11,529 nt of DNA from the NCBI GenBank assembly GCA_020354275.1, contig CP070645.1, positions 1,196,174-1,207,702 on the forward strand, given 5' to 3'. The notes beneath the pieces are model-generated. The model saw only the letters and a program-made list of their open reading frames with translations. It was not told where the DNA came from and did not search any database. This document shows positions 1-6,350 of this stretch, piece after piece. How positions within the stretch are numbered: the first letter of the stretch is position 1; the number at the start of each line of letters is the position of its first letter. This DNA is from Dehalococcoidales bacterium. Its GTDB lineage: Bacteria > Chloroflexota > Dehalococcoidia > Dehalococcoidales > UBA2162. A program made the position numbers and the translations under genes.

Positions 1-86
1 TCAAGGCGTCTCTCCATATCTTCCATCTCCCGGAAAGGGCTCCAGGGGACTAACCTTCTCCCAGGGCTCCACCTTTCGACAACCAT
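1..86 (-). CDS. Hsp20/alpha-crystallin small heat shock protein, N-terminus only
   Basis: Partial gene: 28 codons are visible before the left edge. It reads from an ATG at 86-84 and contains VPWSPFREMEDMERRL, the W-(D/S)-PFRE-(L/M)-E-x-M-x-R-x-(L/M) pattern that opens most bacterial Hsp20 chaperones, which are ATP-independent holdases. The start is fixed by a near-perfect Shine-Dalgarno (AAGGAGGT on the minus strand, 101-94) placed seven bases before the ATG. The alpha-crystallin domain lies outside the window, so the assignment rests on the N-terminal signature alone. Its upstream region holds the promoter element that is repeated at 3518-3566, suggesting control by the neighbouring two-component system. 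Confidence 0.75.
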   Translation of the reverse strand, partial: MVVERWSPGRRLVPWSPFREMEDMERRL

Positions 87-145
87 GGCCAATACCTCCT
101 TTTTTATGGATTTGTGTAAATGCTGCCGGACCTCTAGCTGGTTAG

Positions 146-217
146 ATTATAATAGTGAGAGGGTGATAAAGAAGTCATAAAATGACAGGAGAAAAAGTTA
201 CAAAATTATGACATTAT
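146..217 (-). promoter_or_regulatory. Promoter of the Hsp20 gene with conserved upstream element (copy A)
   Basis: On the minus strand, bases 217-169 form a 49-base element matching 3518-3566 (plus strand) at 43 of 49 positions without gaps. It begins with ATGTCAT and TTGTAAC spaced by 11 bases, similar to the CTGTCAT-N4-CTGTCAC Pho box bound by PhoB, and later contains a perfect CTGTCAT. A -10 sequence follows at 154-146 (TATTATAAT, holding both TATTAT and TATAAT). There is no good -35 hexamer, as expected for an activator-dependent promoter. The element match is read directly; binding by the response regulator at 2752 is inferred. Confidence 0.6.
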
Positions 218-389
218 TAAAACAGTCTATAAAAGTAGTATCAACAGTGGCTGAAAATTAACCGGCTGCTATTATTAAATCATTTAATGTGAGGTAGGTC
301 TGTTATGTGATTATAGATTGGGACTCGCTATAAGCTTTATTGTCGTTGGTTTATGTGAGGAGTAAGGAGGATTAGTGTTACCCTGGTCA
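218..389. other. AT-rich stretch between the kinase stop and the Hsp20 promoter, no gene seen
   Basis: This is the remainder of the 303-base gap between the kinase stop codon and the Hsp20 start. It contains no ORF with coding character and no clear hairpin-plus-T-tract terminator for the kinase gene. A strong plus-strand Shine-Dalgarno-like run at 363-370 precedes a GTG at 375, but the frame closes after about 14 codons. Confidence 0.5.
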
Positions 390-2582
390 TCAAAGAGGTA
401 TTGTAAAGGAAAAGGTTGAGCCTTTACCGGGCTCAGATTCGACCCAAATCCGACCGCCATGAGCTTCCACCAGTCGGCGGCATACTAAAAGGCCTAGTCC
501 TAACCCGCCAACTTCTTCCAGTCCGTTATCTTCAATACGCTGGAAAGACGCAAAAAGCTTGGTTTGTTCGGTGGCAGATATACCGATCCCCTGGTCACTG
601 ACGCTGATAATCAGGTTTTCCTCATCTGGTTTAGCCGAAACCTGGATCCTTCCCCCTTCTGGGGAATATTTCACCGCATTTTCGAGAAGGTTACGTAGGA
701 TGCGTTCTAGCCTTATGCGATCGGCATAAACCGTCGAAGGTTTATTAGGCAGGTCTACTTCAATCTGGTACAGTTCAGGGTCGTAACTGATTCTACCAAT
801 TGTATTCTGGATTGTATTCGCAATATCGACTTCCTGGGCATATAGAAAAAGGCGATCAGCGTGAGCACGGGATAATTCCACCAAGTTCCCCAATATGTGA
901 GATAGGGTTTCTGCTTCTAGAGCCGCGTCATTAAGGAGTTGCTTGGCTGCTTCTTGAGTCAGGAATTCACCTTCTGTCAGTACTGTGTTTAGGGCTCCAG
1001 TGATAACTGTGAGGGGACTGCGTAACTCGTGAGAGACGAGACCAATAAAATCATCTTTCATCTGGTCTATTTTCCTTCGCTCGGTTATATCCAGGCAGTA
1101 TTCTATCATCTGGGTAACATTACCTTCCTTGTCAAATATTGGGTGGCCATAAACCTCAATATTGGTCTCGTTATCCTGGCTATCGTAATGCTTATGTTCT
1201 ACGATTACCGGTCTTCTACTTACTATTACATCTTCCAGAGGACAGGGGTGCTCAGGGCCACTGCAGGGCTGGCTTATTCCGTGTGTCATCATGTAGCATT
1301 TCGATCCTGCCATCAACTCATTCCACCTGGCAGCTGAGTTGGCCACTTCAATAGTATAATCGCTGGCGTCTATCACATAGAATGGGTAGGCTAGAGATTC
1401 CAGCGTATTCTCCAGCAACTCTTTTTGCTGCTGTATTCTTTCCTCTGCCTGTTTACGGGTAGTAATATCTACGGCGATTGACTGACTGAGTACCACCGTT
1501 CTATTGGCATCAAGGATTGGCCTTACCGATAAATCTATCCATACCGGAGTACCGTCTGACTTACGCATCTCCAGTTCTTCACCGTGAACCTCCTGACCGC
1601 TGCGGAACCTATTAAAAATATCTTGTGCCTTGGTTTTACCAGATGTTGTATCGGCATACAGGTCCAGTACCGGCCGCCCAATGAGTTCACTCACGCTAAA
1701 ACCGAGGAGTTCTGTTGCACTGCGGTTGACACGCTCTATGCGGCCATCTATCCCCACTGAGAAGAAAGCGTTGGGGGCTTCATCATAAAGGTCTCGATAC
1801 TGGTCTTCACTCTGTTTAAGGTCTCTGAATAGTATATTGTAGGGTGCAACCAGCCCGGTCTCCACGATAGCCTTATACATCAGGTAGAATGATATGATTT
1901 TCAGGAAATGGCCTATGAGATTGGGAACACCGTAGGCAGAGACGTAGATTGTGAAAAACAGTTCAGAGGCTATGGTGATGGCCATTGCTGCCAGCAATAG
2001 TTTCAGGACCCCGCTATCGAAATGACGGCGTCTCTGTATCAGAATTACCATTGAACCGGCGAGGATGAGGCAAATGGCATACTCGCTGTTAATTTTGAAA
2101 GAGGTTAAACCTGTACCTTCAATGAAACAATCAGGAAAGACACCCCAGTAAAAAATTGTCCCGGCTAGAAGAGAAATAACCAGTATATAACTGAGAAATG
2201 TTATATATGGATTCAACCTTTTCCCAAGAAGAAAGGGGGCAATAAGGAAGGCACCAGCTTCAACATAACGGGCGCAGAGCCATAGCTGGGCGGCCAGATT
2301 CGTCCCTGAGCCAGCAATAATGTTCATGCCGGGATAAGTCAACGTATGCAGAATATCCAACCCGCTGATAAATAGATAGGCGATACCGATAAAAAGGAAG
2401 TAATTGTTATCAAGAAACCGGCGTGAGTTCCAGGCAACAATAAAAATACTGAAGCCAACTGTTATGCTGAAGATTTCGGCAAGGTAATGAAAAAGCAGGT
2501 AATGATATTCACTGGCCAGGTAAAGACTGAATAGGACCAGCGCAGCAATCAGAACCATTGAGTATCTGCGAATAATAACCAT
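390..2582 (-). CDS. MASE3-PAS-PAS membrane sensor histidine kinase
   Basis: Sensor kinase of 730 residues, counted from the ATG at 2582; a TTG four codons upstream (2594) is an alternative, and neither has a strong ribosome site. Residues about 9-244 hold some eight hydrophobic helices resembling a MASE3 sensor domain (LHTLTYPGM, LWLCARYVEA, NLIGHFLKIISFYLMYKAI). A PAS domain follows at about 260-375. A second PAS at about 390-500 carries a Cys/His cluster: C429, H434, C440, H445, C447. The HisKA H-box SHELRSPLTV has its phospho-acceptor at H518. The HATPase domain shows the N-box LLENAVKYSPEGG, G1 DQGIGIS and G2 GGLGLGL. It is divergent from the response regulator at 2752, its likely partner. 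The ligand sensed is unknown. Confidence 0.92.
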   Translation of the reverse strand: MVIIRRYSMVLIAALVLFSLYLASEYHYLLFHYLAEIFSITVGFSIFIVAWNSRRFLDNNYFLFIGIAYLFISGLDILHTLTYPGMNIIAGSGTNLAAQLWLCARYVEAGAFLIAPFLLGKRLNPYITFLSYILVISLLAGTIFYWGVFPDCFIEGTGLTSFKINSEYAICLILAGSMVILIQRRRHFDSGVLKLLLAAMAITIASELFFTIYVSAYGVPNLIGHFLKIISFYLMYKAIVETGLVAPYNILFRDLKQSEDQYRDLYDEAPNAFFSVGIDGRIERVNRSATELLGFSVSELIGRPVLDLYADTTSGKTKAQDIFNRFRSGQEVHGEELEMRKSDGTPVWIDLSVRPILDANRTVVLSQSIAVDITTRKQAEERIQQQKELLENTLESLAYPFYVIDASDYTIEVANSAARWNELMAGSKCYMMTHGISQPCSGPEHPCPLEDVIVSRRPVIVEHKHYDSQDNETNIEVYGHPIFDKEGNVTQMIEYCLDITERRKIDQMKDDFIGLVSHELRSPLTVITGALNTVLTEGEFLTQEAAKQLLNDAALEAETLSHILGNLVELSRAHADRLFLYAQEVDIANTIQNTIGRISYDPELYQIEVDLPNKPSTVYADRIRLERILRNLLENAVKYSPEGGRIQVSAKPDEENLIISVSDQGIGISATEQTKLFASFQRIEDNGLEEVGGLGLGLLVCRRLVEAHGGRIWVESEPGKGSTFSFTIPL

Positions 2583-2630
2583 TTTTACTACCAACAGGCA
2601 GAGGTTATCTTATTCGATATATTTGACCAG

Positions 2631-2659
2631 ATGATATGTTTTTGCAGCTCATTCGTCAA
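2631..2659 (-). promoter_or_regulatory. Sigma-70-type promoter for the histidine kinase
   Basis: On the minus strand TTGACG (2659-2654) and TATCAT (2636-2631) are separated by exactly 17 bases, pointing toward the kinase start about 50 bases downstream. It lies back to back with the response regulator promoter, leaving 26 bases between the two -35 boxes. Confidence 0.6.
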
Positions 2660-2685
2660 GTTTACAGGTCTAACCGCATAGCAGT

Positions 2686-2714
2686 TTGACATGTGTAGAT
2701 TGGAAGATTATTAT
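2686..2714 (+). promoter_or_regulatory. Sigma-70-type promoter for the response regulator
   Basis: TTGACA (2686-2691) and TATTAT (2709-2714) are separated by 17 bases, close to consensus. Transcription would start near 2720. This rules out the TTG codon at 2686 as the translation start and supports the GTG at 2752. Confidence 0.65.
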
Positions 2715-2751
2715 TGGGCATGATTGTCGTTTACGATGTGGAGATAATCAG

Positions 2752-3450
2752 GTGAGACGGTTCCGTATATTGATTGTTGATGACGAGGAAAGAATTGTCA
2801 ATTTCCTCAGCACCAAGTTGAATGCTTCAGGATATGAGGTATTGACCGCGGCTAACGGTATCGAAGGTCTGGAGCAAGCCCAGGCTCAAGAGCCTGACTT
2901 TATTGTACTCGATGTTCTGATGCCGAAAATGGACGGCCTGGAGATGTTGAAGCAGCTACGTAGCTTCTCAACAGTCCCGGTGATAATTCTTACTGCCAAA
3001 GGTACTGATGCGGACAGGATTAGGGGGCTACAGTTGGGGGCCGATGACTACCTACCGAAACCCTTTAATCCCGATGAACTGGTTGCCCGGATTGAAGCAG
3101 TCAGACGCCGCCTTGAACTCAGCGAAAGACACGTTGTTGCCGATTCTTATAAACTAGGGCACGTAAAAGTAGACTTTAAGAAGCATACGGTAGTGGTGGG
3201 GGATGAGGAGAAATACCTGACACGTATTGAGTGGTTACTACTCGGCCAGCTTATTAATAATATCGGTCGGCTCATGTCATATGATAATCTCTTAACACGT
3301 GTCTGGGGACCCGAATACCGTAATGACATTCAGATACTAAGGACATGGATCAGTCGCCTGAGAAATAAACTGGAGATTGATCCTAATAATCCTAAGTTGA
3401 TTCGCACCATATCCAAAACAGGCTATATTATTGACCAGCCATCCGATTAA
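2752..3450 (+). CDS. OmpR/PhoB-family response regulator
   Basis: A 232-residue two-domain transcription factor. The receiver domain (about 4-118) has the acidic pair D10-D11, phospho-acceptor D54 in IVLDVLMPKMDG, T81 (IILTAK) and K103 (YLPKPF). The C-terminal winged helix (about 130-230) contains VWGPEY and a recognition-helix region LRTWISRLRNKLE, resembling KdpE-type members. GTG at 2752 is preferred because GGAG sits eight bases upstream and the promoter at 2686-2714 overlaps the longer in-frame extension. It is divergent from the kinase at 2582 and presumably phosphorylated by it. Likely targets are the two promoters carrying the shared 49-base element. Whether the signal is phosphate, potassium, redox or stress cannot be told from sequence. 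Confidence 0.93.
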   Translation: MRRFRILIVDDEERIVNFLSTKLNASGYEVLTAANGIEGLEQAQAQEPDFIVLDVLMPKMDGLEMLKQLRSFSTVPVIILTAKGTDADRIRGLQLGADDYLPKPFNPDELVARIEAVRRRLELSERHVVADSYKLGHVKVDFKKHTVVVGDEEKYLTRIEWLLLGQLINNIGRLMSYDNLLTRVWGPEYRNDIQILRTWISRLRNKLEIDPNNPKLIRTISKTGYIIDQPSD

Positions 3451-3477
3451 CTGACTCCCAGAATGTAATTAATCGGA
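3442..3477 (+). terminator. Possible terminator hairpin overlapping the response regulator stop
   Basis: TCCGATTAA (3442-3450) pairs perfectly with TTAATCGGA (3469-3477) across an 18-base loop. The left arm includes the stop codon of the response regulator. Only a short T run follows directly, with a longer one at 3494-3499, so it may be a weak terminator or an mRNA 3' end stabiliser. Confidence 0.4.
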
Positions 3478-3517
3478 ATTTGGTAGCACAAAATTTTTTC
3501 CTCAGTTACTGCACTTC

Positions 3518-3586
3518 ATAATGTCATAGTTTTGTTACTTTTTCCCCCTTCATTTTATGATTTCTTCATTTCTTACTTTCTATAAT
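3518..3586 (+). promoter_or_regulatory. Promoter of the small Cys-rich gene with conserved upstream element (copy B)
   Basis: Bases 3518-3566 repeat, in inverted orientation, the 49-base element upstream of the Hsp20 gene (6 mismatches, no gaps). Pho-box-like heptamers ATGTCAT (3521-3527) and TTGTTAC (3532-3538) are 11 bases apart. CTTCAT recurs at 3514, 3548 and 3564. A consensus -10 TATAAT sits at 3581-3586, 14 bases after the element, the same gap as to TATTAT in copy A. The -35 position reads TGATTT, so activation by a regulator is likely. Confidence 0.6.
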
Positions 3587-3639
3587 TGTCCTGTGTAAAG
3601 GTAGTCAGTAATGCAATAATTCTCTAGCGGGGTATAAAG

Positions 3640-3858
3640 GTGTATCAGGGTGACATTATTAGGAAGGCAATGAACGTGGCAACTACAATGGACGAAGAAG
3701 TGGTTGTGTTCTGCCCAAAATGCAAAACATTTGAAACGGTCTGGTTGACAAAAGGAGTAATTGTCAGGACGCAGAAATTCACTCAGGAAGATGACCGTAT
3801 TTTCCACGATTGCGGTTCAAATGAGGCATGCCGTTTGTTACGCCGTTTTGCCAGTTAA
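3640..3858 (+). CDS. Small Cys-rich protein, possible zinc-binding, function unknown
   Basis: A 72-residue protein from the GTG at 3640 (GGGG seven bases upstream), or 62 residues from the ATG at 3670, which has AGGA five bases ahead; the choice is open. The core reads VVVFCPKCKTFETVWL, then about 30 residues later FHDCGSNEACRLLRRF. The CPxC pair and the two later Cys (CGSNEAC) could make a four-Cys zinc site, with His beside them. No named family is claimed. It is transcribed from a promoter that shares the 49-base element with the Hsp20 gene, so it probably belongs to the regulon of the adjacent two-component system. The Cys pattern and the strong promoter support it as real. Confidence 0.7.
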   Translation: MYQGDIIRKAMNVATTMDEEVVVFCPKCKTFETVWLTKGVIVRTQKFTQEDDRIFHDCGSNEACRLLRRFAS

Positions 3859-4137
3859 GGCAGACTAGTCCACTAGTAAAATAATATATCTTTAGAAAAA
3901 CCTTCTCTTTTTAAATGCTGTGGGTAAGAAAAACAACCGGGTCTATAGGCTAGTTTTTACCAGGTACTTTAATAGGTCAATCCAAAGCGGTAGCCAGGAT
4001 GCCTACTCCGGAAGATAAAGTAGCGGGGAGTAGCAATCTGCTTAAGGTTGAGGATTAATTAAGCGCCGAAGTTAACTGGCTTTCGCTGGTGATAATCAAA
4101 AACGGTATACGTTTATCTGTCCTGGGGAGGTTATAAG
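3859..4137. other. Intergenic region with foldable segment, no recognised RNA family
   Basis: This 279-base gap has no convincing ORF. A hairpin is possible between CTACTCC (4003-4009) and GGAGTAG (4027-4033). The same left arm could instead pair with CGGTAG at 3988-3993, giving mutually exclusive folds like a leader switch. The segment 3991-4008 faintly resembles a cobalamin-riboswitch B12 box, but the conserved core of that riboswitch is absent. A short palindromic ACTAGT-CC-ACTAGT lies at 3864-3877. Confidence 0.3.
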
Positions 4138-4329
4138 ATGATAGACGTGAAGGAAGCTAATGAAAGCCAATACTTATTCCCCATTTATCCTCATGACATA
4201 CTTACCAGGGCAGTAGATGACTTTATTCAAGCACAGGATGAGCTTTCCGAGACCATTACTAAAATCTACCAGTGGGCAGCTGCCTATGATAGCAGGCAGA
4301 GTGCAATTAAGCTGCCGGAGGCTAAATAG
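4138..4329 (+). CDS. Small hypothetical protein
   Basis: A 63-residue, largely helical, acidic protein that I do not recognise. It starts at an ATG preceded by GGGGAGG with seven bases of spacing, a strong ribosome site that is the main evidence the gene is real. The body (residues about 20-50) is predicted helical, with DDFIQAQDELSETITKIYQW, and has no Cys, no membrane segment and no signal peptide. It stands alone between the structured gap upstream and a possible terminator downstream, and is not clearly part of the sulfur operon. Confidence 0.55.
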   Translation: MIDVKEANESQYLFPIYPHDILTRAVDDFIQAQDELSETITKIYQWAAAYDSRQSAIKLPEAK

Positions 4330-4352
4330 CCCCCTACTGTTAGTAACTTATC

Positions 4353-4382
4353 CTCGTGATTACCTGTTCTGACGAGTTTTTT
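4353..4382 (+). terminator. Possible rho-independent terminator
   Basis: CTCGT (4353-4357) can pair with ACGAG (4372-4376), directly followed by six T (4377-4382). The stem is only five base pairs with a 14-base loop, so strength is doubtful, but the position between the small gene and the sulfur operon is right. Confidence 0.4.
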
Positions 4383-4460
4383 CATGCATCCTGGAATTTC
4401 AATTATTTGGGCTTTCATTATAACATAAATCATATCCAGCGTATGCTGCCTTTTATACAA

Positions 4461-4466
4461 TATAAT
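4461..4466 (+). promoter_or_regulatory. Candidate -10 box for the sulfur operon
   Basis: A perfect TATAAT lies 27 bases before the tusA-like start, giving a leader of about 20 bases. No good -35 hexamer is seen at 16-18 bases upstream, so confidence is low. Confidence 0.3.
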
Positions 4467-4493
4467 AAATGAGTATGAAACAGGGTTATAGAA

Positions 4494-4715
4494 ATGGCTG
4501 AGATAAAAGTAGATTGTAGGGGTGAAACCTGCCCGGTACCCCTGGTTGAGACCCGCAAGGCTTTGAGGAAAGCGCAGACGGGAGATATAGTCGAGGTCGT
4601 GGGGACACACCCGTCTTCTAAAAAAGAGATACCTATGGCAGTCAAGGCTCTTGGGTTGGAACTCCTGGACACGCAGGAGAAGAACGGTGTCTGGACGATA
4701 AGGATTCGGAAGTAG
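4494..4715 (+). CDS. tusA: TusA/SirA-family sulfur carrier protein
   Basis: A 73-residue cytoplasmic protein with the family signature VDCRGETCPVPLVETRKAL. C13 in the CPxP motif is the persulfide-carrying Cys; C8 is an additional Cys. Length is typical for free-standing TusA (about 70-80). Family members take sulfur from a cysteine desulfurase and pass it on, for example to tRNA thiolation or Dsr-type proteins; relatives also sit in selenium-related loci (YedF is a TusA-DsrE fusion). It is the first gene of an operon with a DsrE-like protein (14 bases after its stop), a NifS-like protein and an IscU fusion, which suits a sulfur relay. AGGG eight bases before the ATG is a modest ribosome site. 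The symbol denotes the family, not proven tRNA thiolation. Confidence 0.88.
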   Translation: MAEIKVDCRGETCPVPLVETRKALRKAQTGDIVEVVGTHPSSKKEIPMAVKALGLELLDTQEKNGVWTIRIRK

Positions 4716-4729
4716 AAGGGGGTGGGAAT

Positions 4730-5149
4730 ATGGCGGAAAAGGCAACCATAATAGCCCATAGTGGTGACATGGACAAGTTATATAGTGCCTTTATTATAGC
4801 CAACGGAGCACTGGCGATGGGTATGGAAGCATCGATTTTCTTCACCTTCTGGGGTCTTCAGCGTCTTAAGAAGGGGGGGCTGGAGAAAGGCCCTCTCTCC
4901 AAAATGCATATGCTTGGACTGGGTAAGTGGATGGTAAAAAGAAAGATGAAGAAGGCAAAGGTGGCTTCGCTGGAGAAGCTCCTGCAGGAATTCAAGGAGC
5001 TTGGGGGTAAGATACTTGCTTGTGACATGACCATGGAGATTATGGGGATAAAGAGAGAAGACCTTCGTGATGATTTGATAGCGGACTACTGTGGTGTCGG
5101 CACCTACATACAGGAAGCACGGGAGTCAGCGATAACACTCTTTATCTAG
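4730..5149 (+). CDS. DsrE/DsrF-like (DsrE2-type) sulfur-transfer protein
   Basis: A 139-residue protein resembling the DsrE2-like family. It opens with KATIIAHSGDMDKLYSAFIIANGALAMG, shown here as two pieces: KATIIAHSGDMDKLY and SAFIIANGALAMG, typical of the Rossmann-like DsrE fold. It continues with ASIFFTFWGL and a basic linker, then KILACDMTMEIMGI, where C98 is the conserved candidate sulfur-accepting Cys. C121 (DYCGVG) is a second Cys near the C-terminus. Proteins of this group often pair with TusA and exchange persulfide sulfur. A strong GGGGGTG ribosome site lies upstream, and the gene is 12 bases from the NifS-like gene with an AAGGAGG site between them, so translation is tightly linked. 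The substrate is unknown. Confidence 0.87.
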   Translation: MAEKATIIAHSGDMDKLYSAFIIANGALAMGMEASIFFTFWGLQRLKKGGLEKGPLSKMHMLGLGKWMVKRKMKKAKVASLEKLLQEFKELGGKILACDMTMEIMGIKREDLRDDLIADYCGVGTYIQEARESAITLFI

Positions 5150-5161
5150 AAGGAGGACGAA

Positions 5162-6331
5162 ATGACAGATAGAAGCGTGTATCTTGACAATGCCGCTGTT
5201 ACCCGTGTAGACGAAAGGGTTTTCGAGGCAATGAAACCGTATTTCTTCGATACGTATGCCGTGGCCACCTCTGAGTTCGGCTATTCTCAGGGTATCGAAG
5301 CCCGGGAAGCACTGGATGATGCTCGTGAGAAACTGGCTGCTTATTTGGGAGCAGAGAATGAAGAATTCATCTTTACTTCGGGCAGTACCGAGTCCTCTAA
5401 CATGGCCATCAAGGGGGTGACACTGGCTCTCGGTCAGAAGAAGGGTAAACATATAATCGTGTCCAAGATAGAAGATTTCCCGGTGCTGCACAGCGCTCAA
5501 GCCCTGGAGAAACAGGGTTTTGGGGTGAGTTATCTGGACACGGATAGCGACGGACTGGTGGACCCGGACCGGTTGAGGGATTCCATTACTGGAGAGACTA
5601 TCCTAGTCTCAATACAGCATGCCAACCAGGAAATAGGTACCGTGCAGGATATCGAGGGTATCGGCCGTGTCTGCCGTGATAAAGGTGTGCTTTTTCATAC
5701 CGACGCTACCCATACCTTCACCAGGGTTCCCCTTAATGTAAAAAAAATACCGGTAGATTTGATTACGATTGCTGCCCATACCATTCACGGGCCGAGGGGT
5801 ATCGGTGGCCTGTATATTCGAAAAGGGACCAGGATTGCCAAATGGATGGACGGTGGGTTTCAGGAGTTCAACCTGCGAGCAGGGCTGGAAAATATACCTG
5901 GCGCCGTGGGCTTTGCCAAAGCAGTAGAGCTAGTTACCACCGAGGAAACGGAGATGTTGCAGGCGATGCGTGATCGCCTTATTGACCGGATACTTGCCGA
6001 GATACCGGATACTACCCTCAACGGGCACCGCATAATGAGACTGCCGCAAAATGCCAATATTACCTTCCATTTTGTCGAGGGGGAGTCGATAACCCTGCAC
6101 CTTGACATGCACGGTTTTGCCGTAAATACCGGCTCTGCCTGCTTCAGCCGTTCTCTCGAGGGAAGCCACGTTATTTTTGGTATCGGTGGTGATCATGAAA
6201 GGGCCCACGGGTCAATACGTTTTACCTTCGGACGCTACAACACCATGGAAGAAGTTGATGCCGTTATCCAGGTTCTGGCTCAGATAGTAAGTGAACTCAG
6301 GGCTATCAGCCCGCTGGGCAAAGATAATTAA
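5162..6331 (+). CDS. NifS/IscS-like aminotransferase-fold protein lacking the PLP lysine (probable pseudo-desulfurase)
   Basis: A 389-residue protein aligning along its whole length with IscS/NifS cysteine desulfurases: VYLDNAAVT, FTSGSTES, HANQEIG, HTDAT, GPRGIGGLYIR, GSACFS, SIRFTFGRY. The mobile-loop Cys is present (C327), as is the substrate-binding Arg (R353). By eye against E. coli IscS, however, the Schiff-base lysine in GHKIYGPKG is Thr207 here (AHTIHGPRG). The PLP-stacking His104 is Asp105, Gln183 of DATQ is His184, and RSGT with its phosphate-binding Thr is RAGL. With these losses normal PLP-dependent desulfuration is unlikely; a role as persulfide carrier or scaffold is inferred. 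It lies between a DsrE-like gene and an IscU fusion, each with an excellent ribosome site. The frame is intact, so it is not a decaying pseudogene. Confidence 0.9.
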   Translation: MTDRSVYLDNAAVTRVDERVFEAMKPYFFDTYAVATSEFGYSQGIEAREALDDAREKLAAYLGAENEEFIFTSGSTESSNMAIKGVTLALGQKKGKHIIVSKIEDFPVLHSAQALEKQGFGVSYLDTDSDGLVDPDRLRDSITGETILVSIQHANQEIGTVQDIEGIGRVCRDKGVLFHTDATHTFTRVPLNVKKIPVDLITIAAHTIHGPRGIGGLYIRKGTRIAKWMDGGFQEFNLRAGLENIPGAVGFAKAVELVTTEETEMLQAMRDRLIDRILAEIPDTTLNGHRIMRLPQNANITFHFVEGESITLHLDMHGFAVNTGSACFSRSLEGSHVIFGIGGDHERAHGSIRFTFGRYNTMEEVDAVIQVLAQIVSELRAISPLGKDN

Positions 6332-6350
6332 AAGTTAAGGAGGGTAATTA

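Noticed and set aside
375..416. Plus-strand 13-codon ORF (GTG at 375) behind a strong AAGGAGG
   Set aside because: It is very short, has no promoter or recognisable peptide, and overlaps the kinase 3' end. The Shine-Dalgarno-like run alone is not enough.
169..3566. The inverted 49-base repeats as ends of a transposable element carrying the two-component genes
   Set aside because: There is no transposase and no target-site duplication was noticed. Both copies sit at matching promoter positions with -10 boxes, so a regulatory role explains them better.
3930..4005. Possible c-di-GMP (GEMM) riboswitch, from CCGGGTCTA and GGTAGCCAGG
   Set aside because: The diagnostic GACGCAAAGCC segment and the GGCAAACC tetraloop-receptor parts are absent, and spacing does not fit.
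3991..4008. Resemblance to a cobalamin riboswitch B12 box (AGCCAGGATGCCTACT)
   Set aside because: The upstream conserved riboswitch core, including the CCGC-ACTG region, is missing and the box itself is imperfect. The downstream gene has no link to cobalamin.
5860..6208. Long minus-strand ORFs inside the NifS-like, copA and IscU genes
   Set aside because: They lie opposite well-supported genes, lack ribosome sites and have low-complexity Ser/Arg-rich translations typical of antisense shadows.
5162..6331. Reading the NifS-like gene as an ordinary cysteine desulfurase or as a pseudogene
   Set aside because: The lysine and other cofactor contacts are gone, so ordinary activity is doubtful. The frame, length, C327 and ribosome site are intact, so decay is not supported either.
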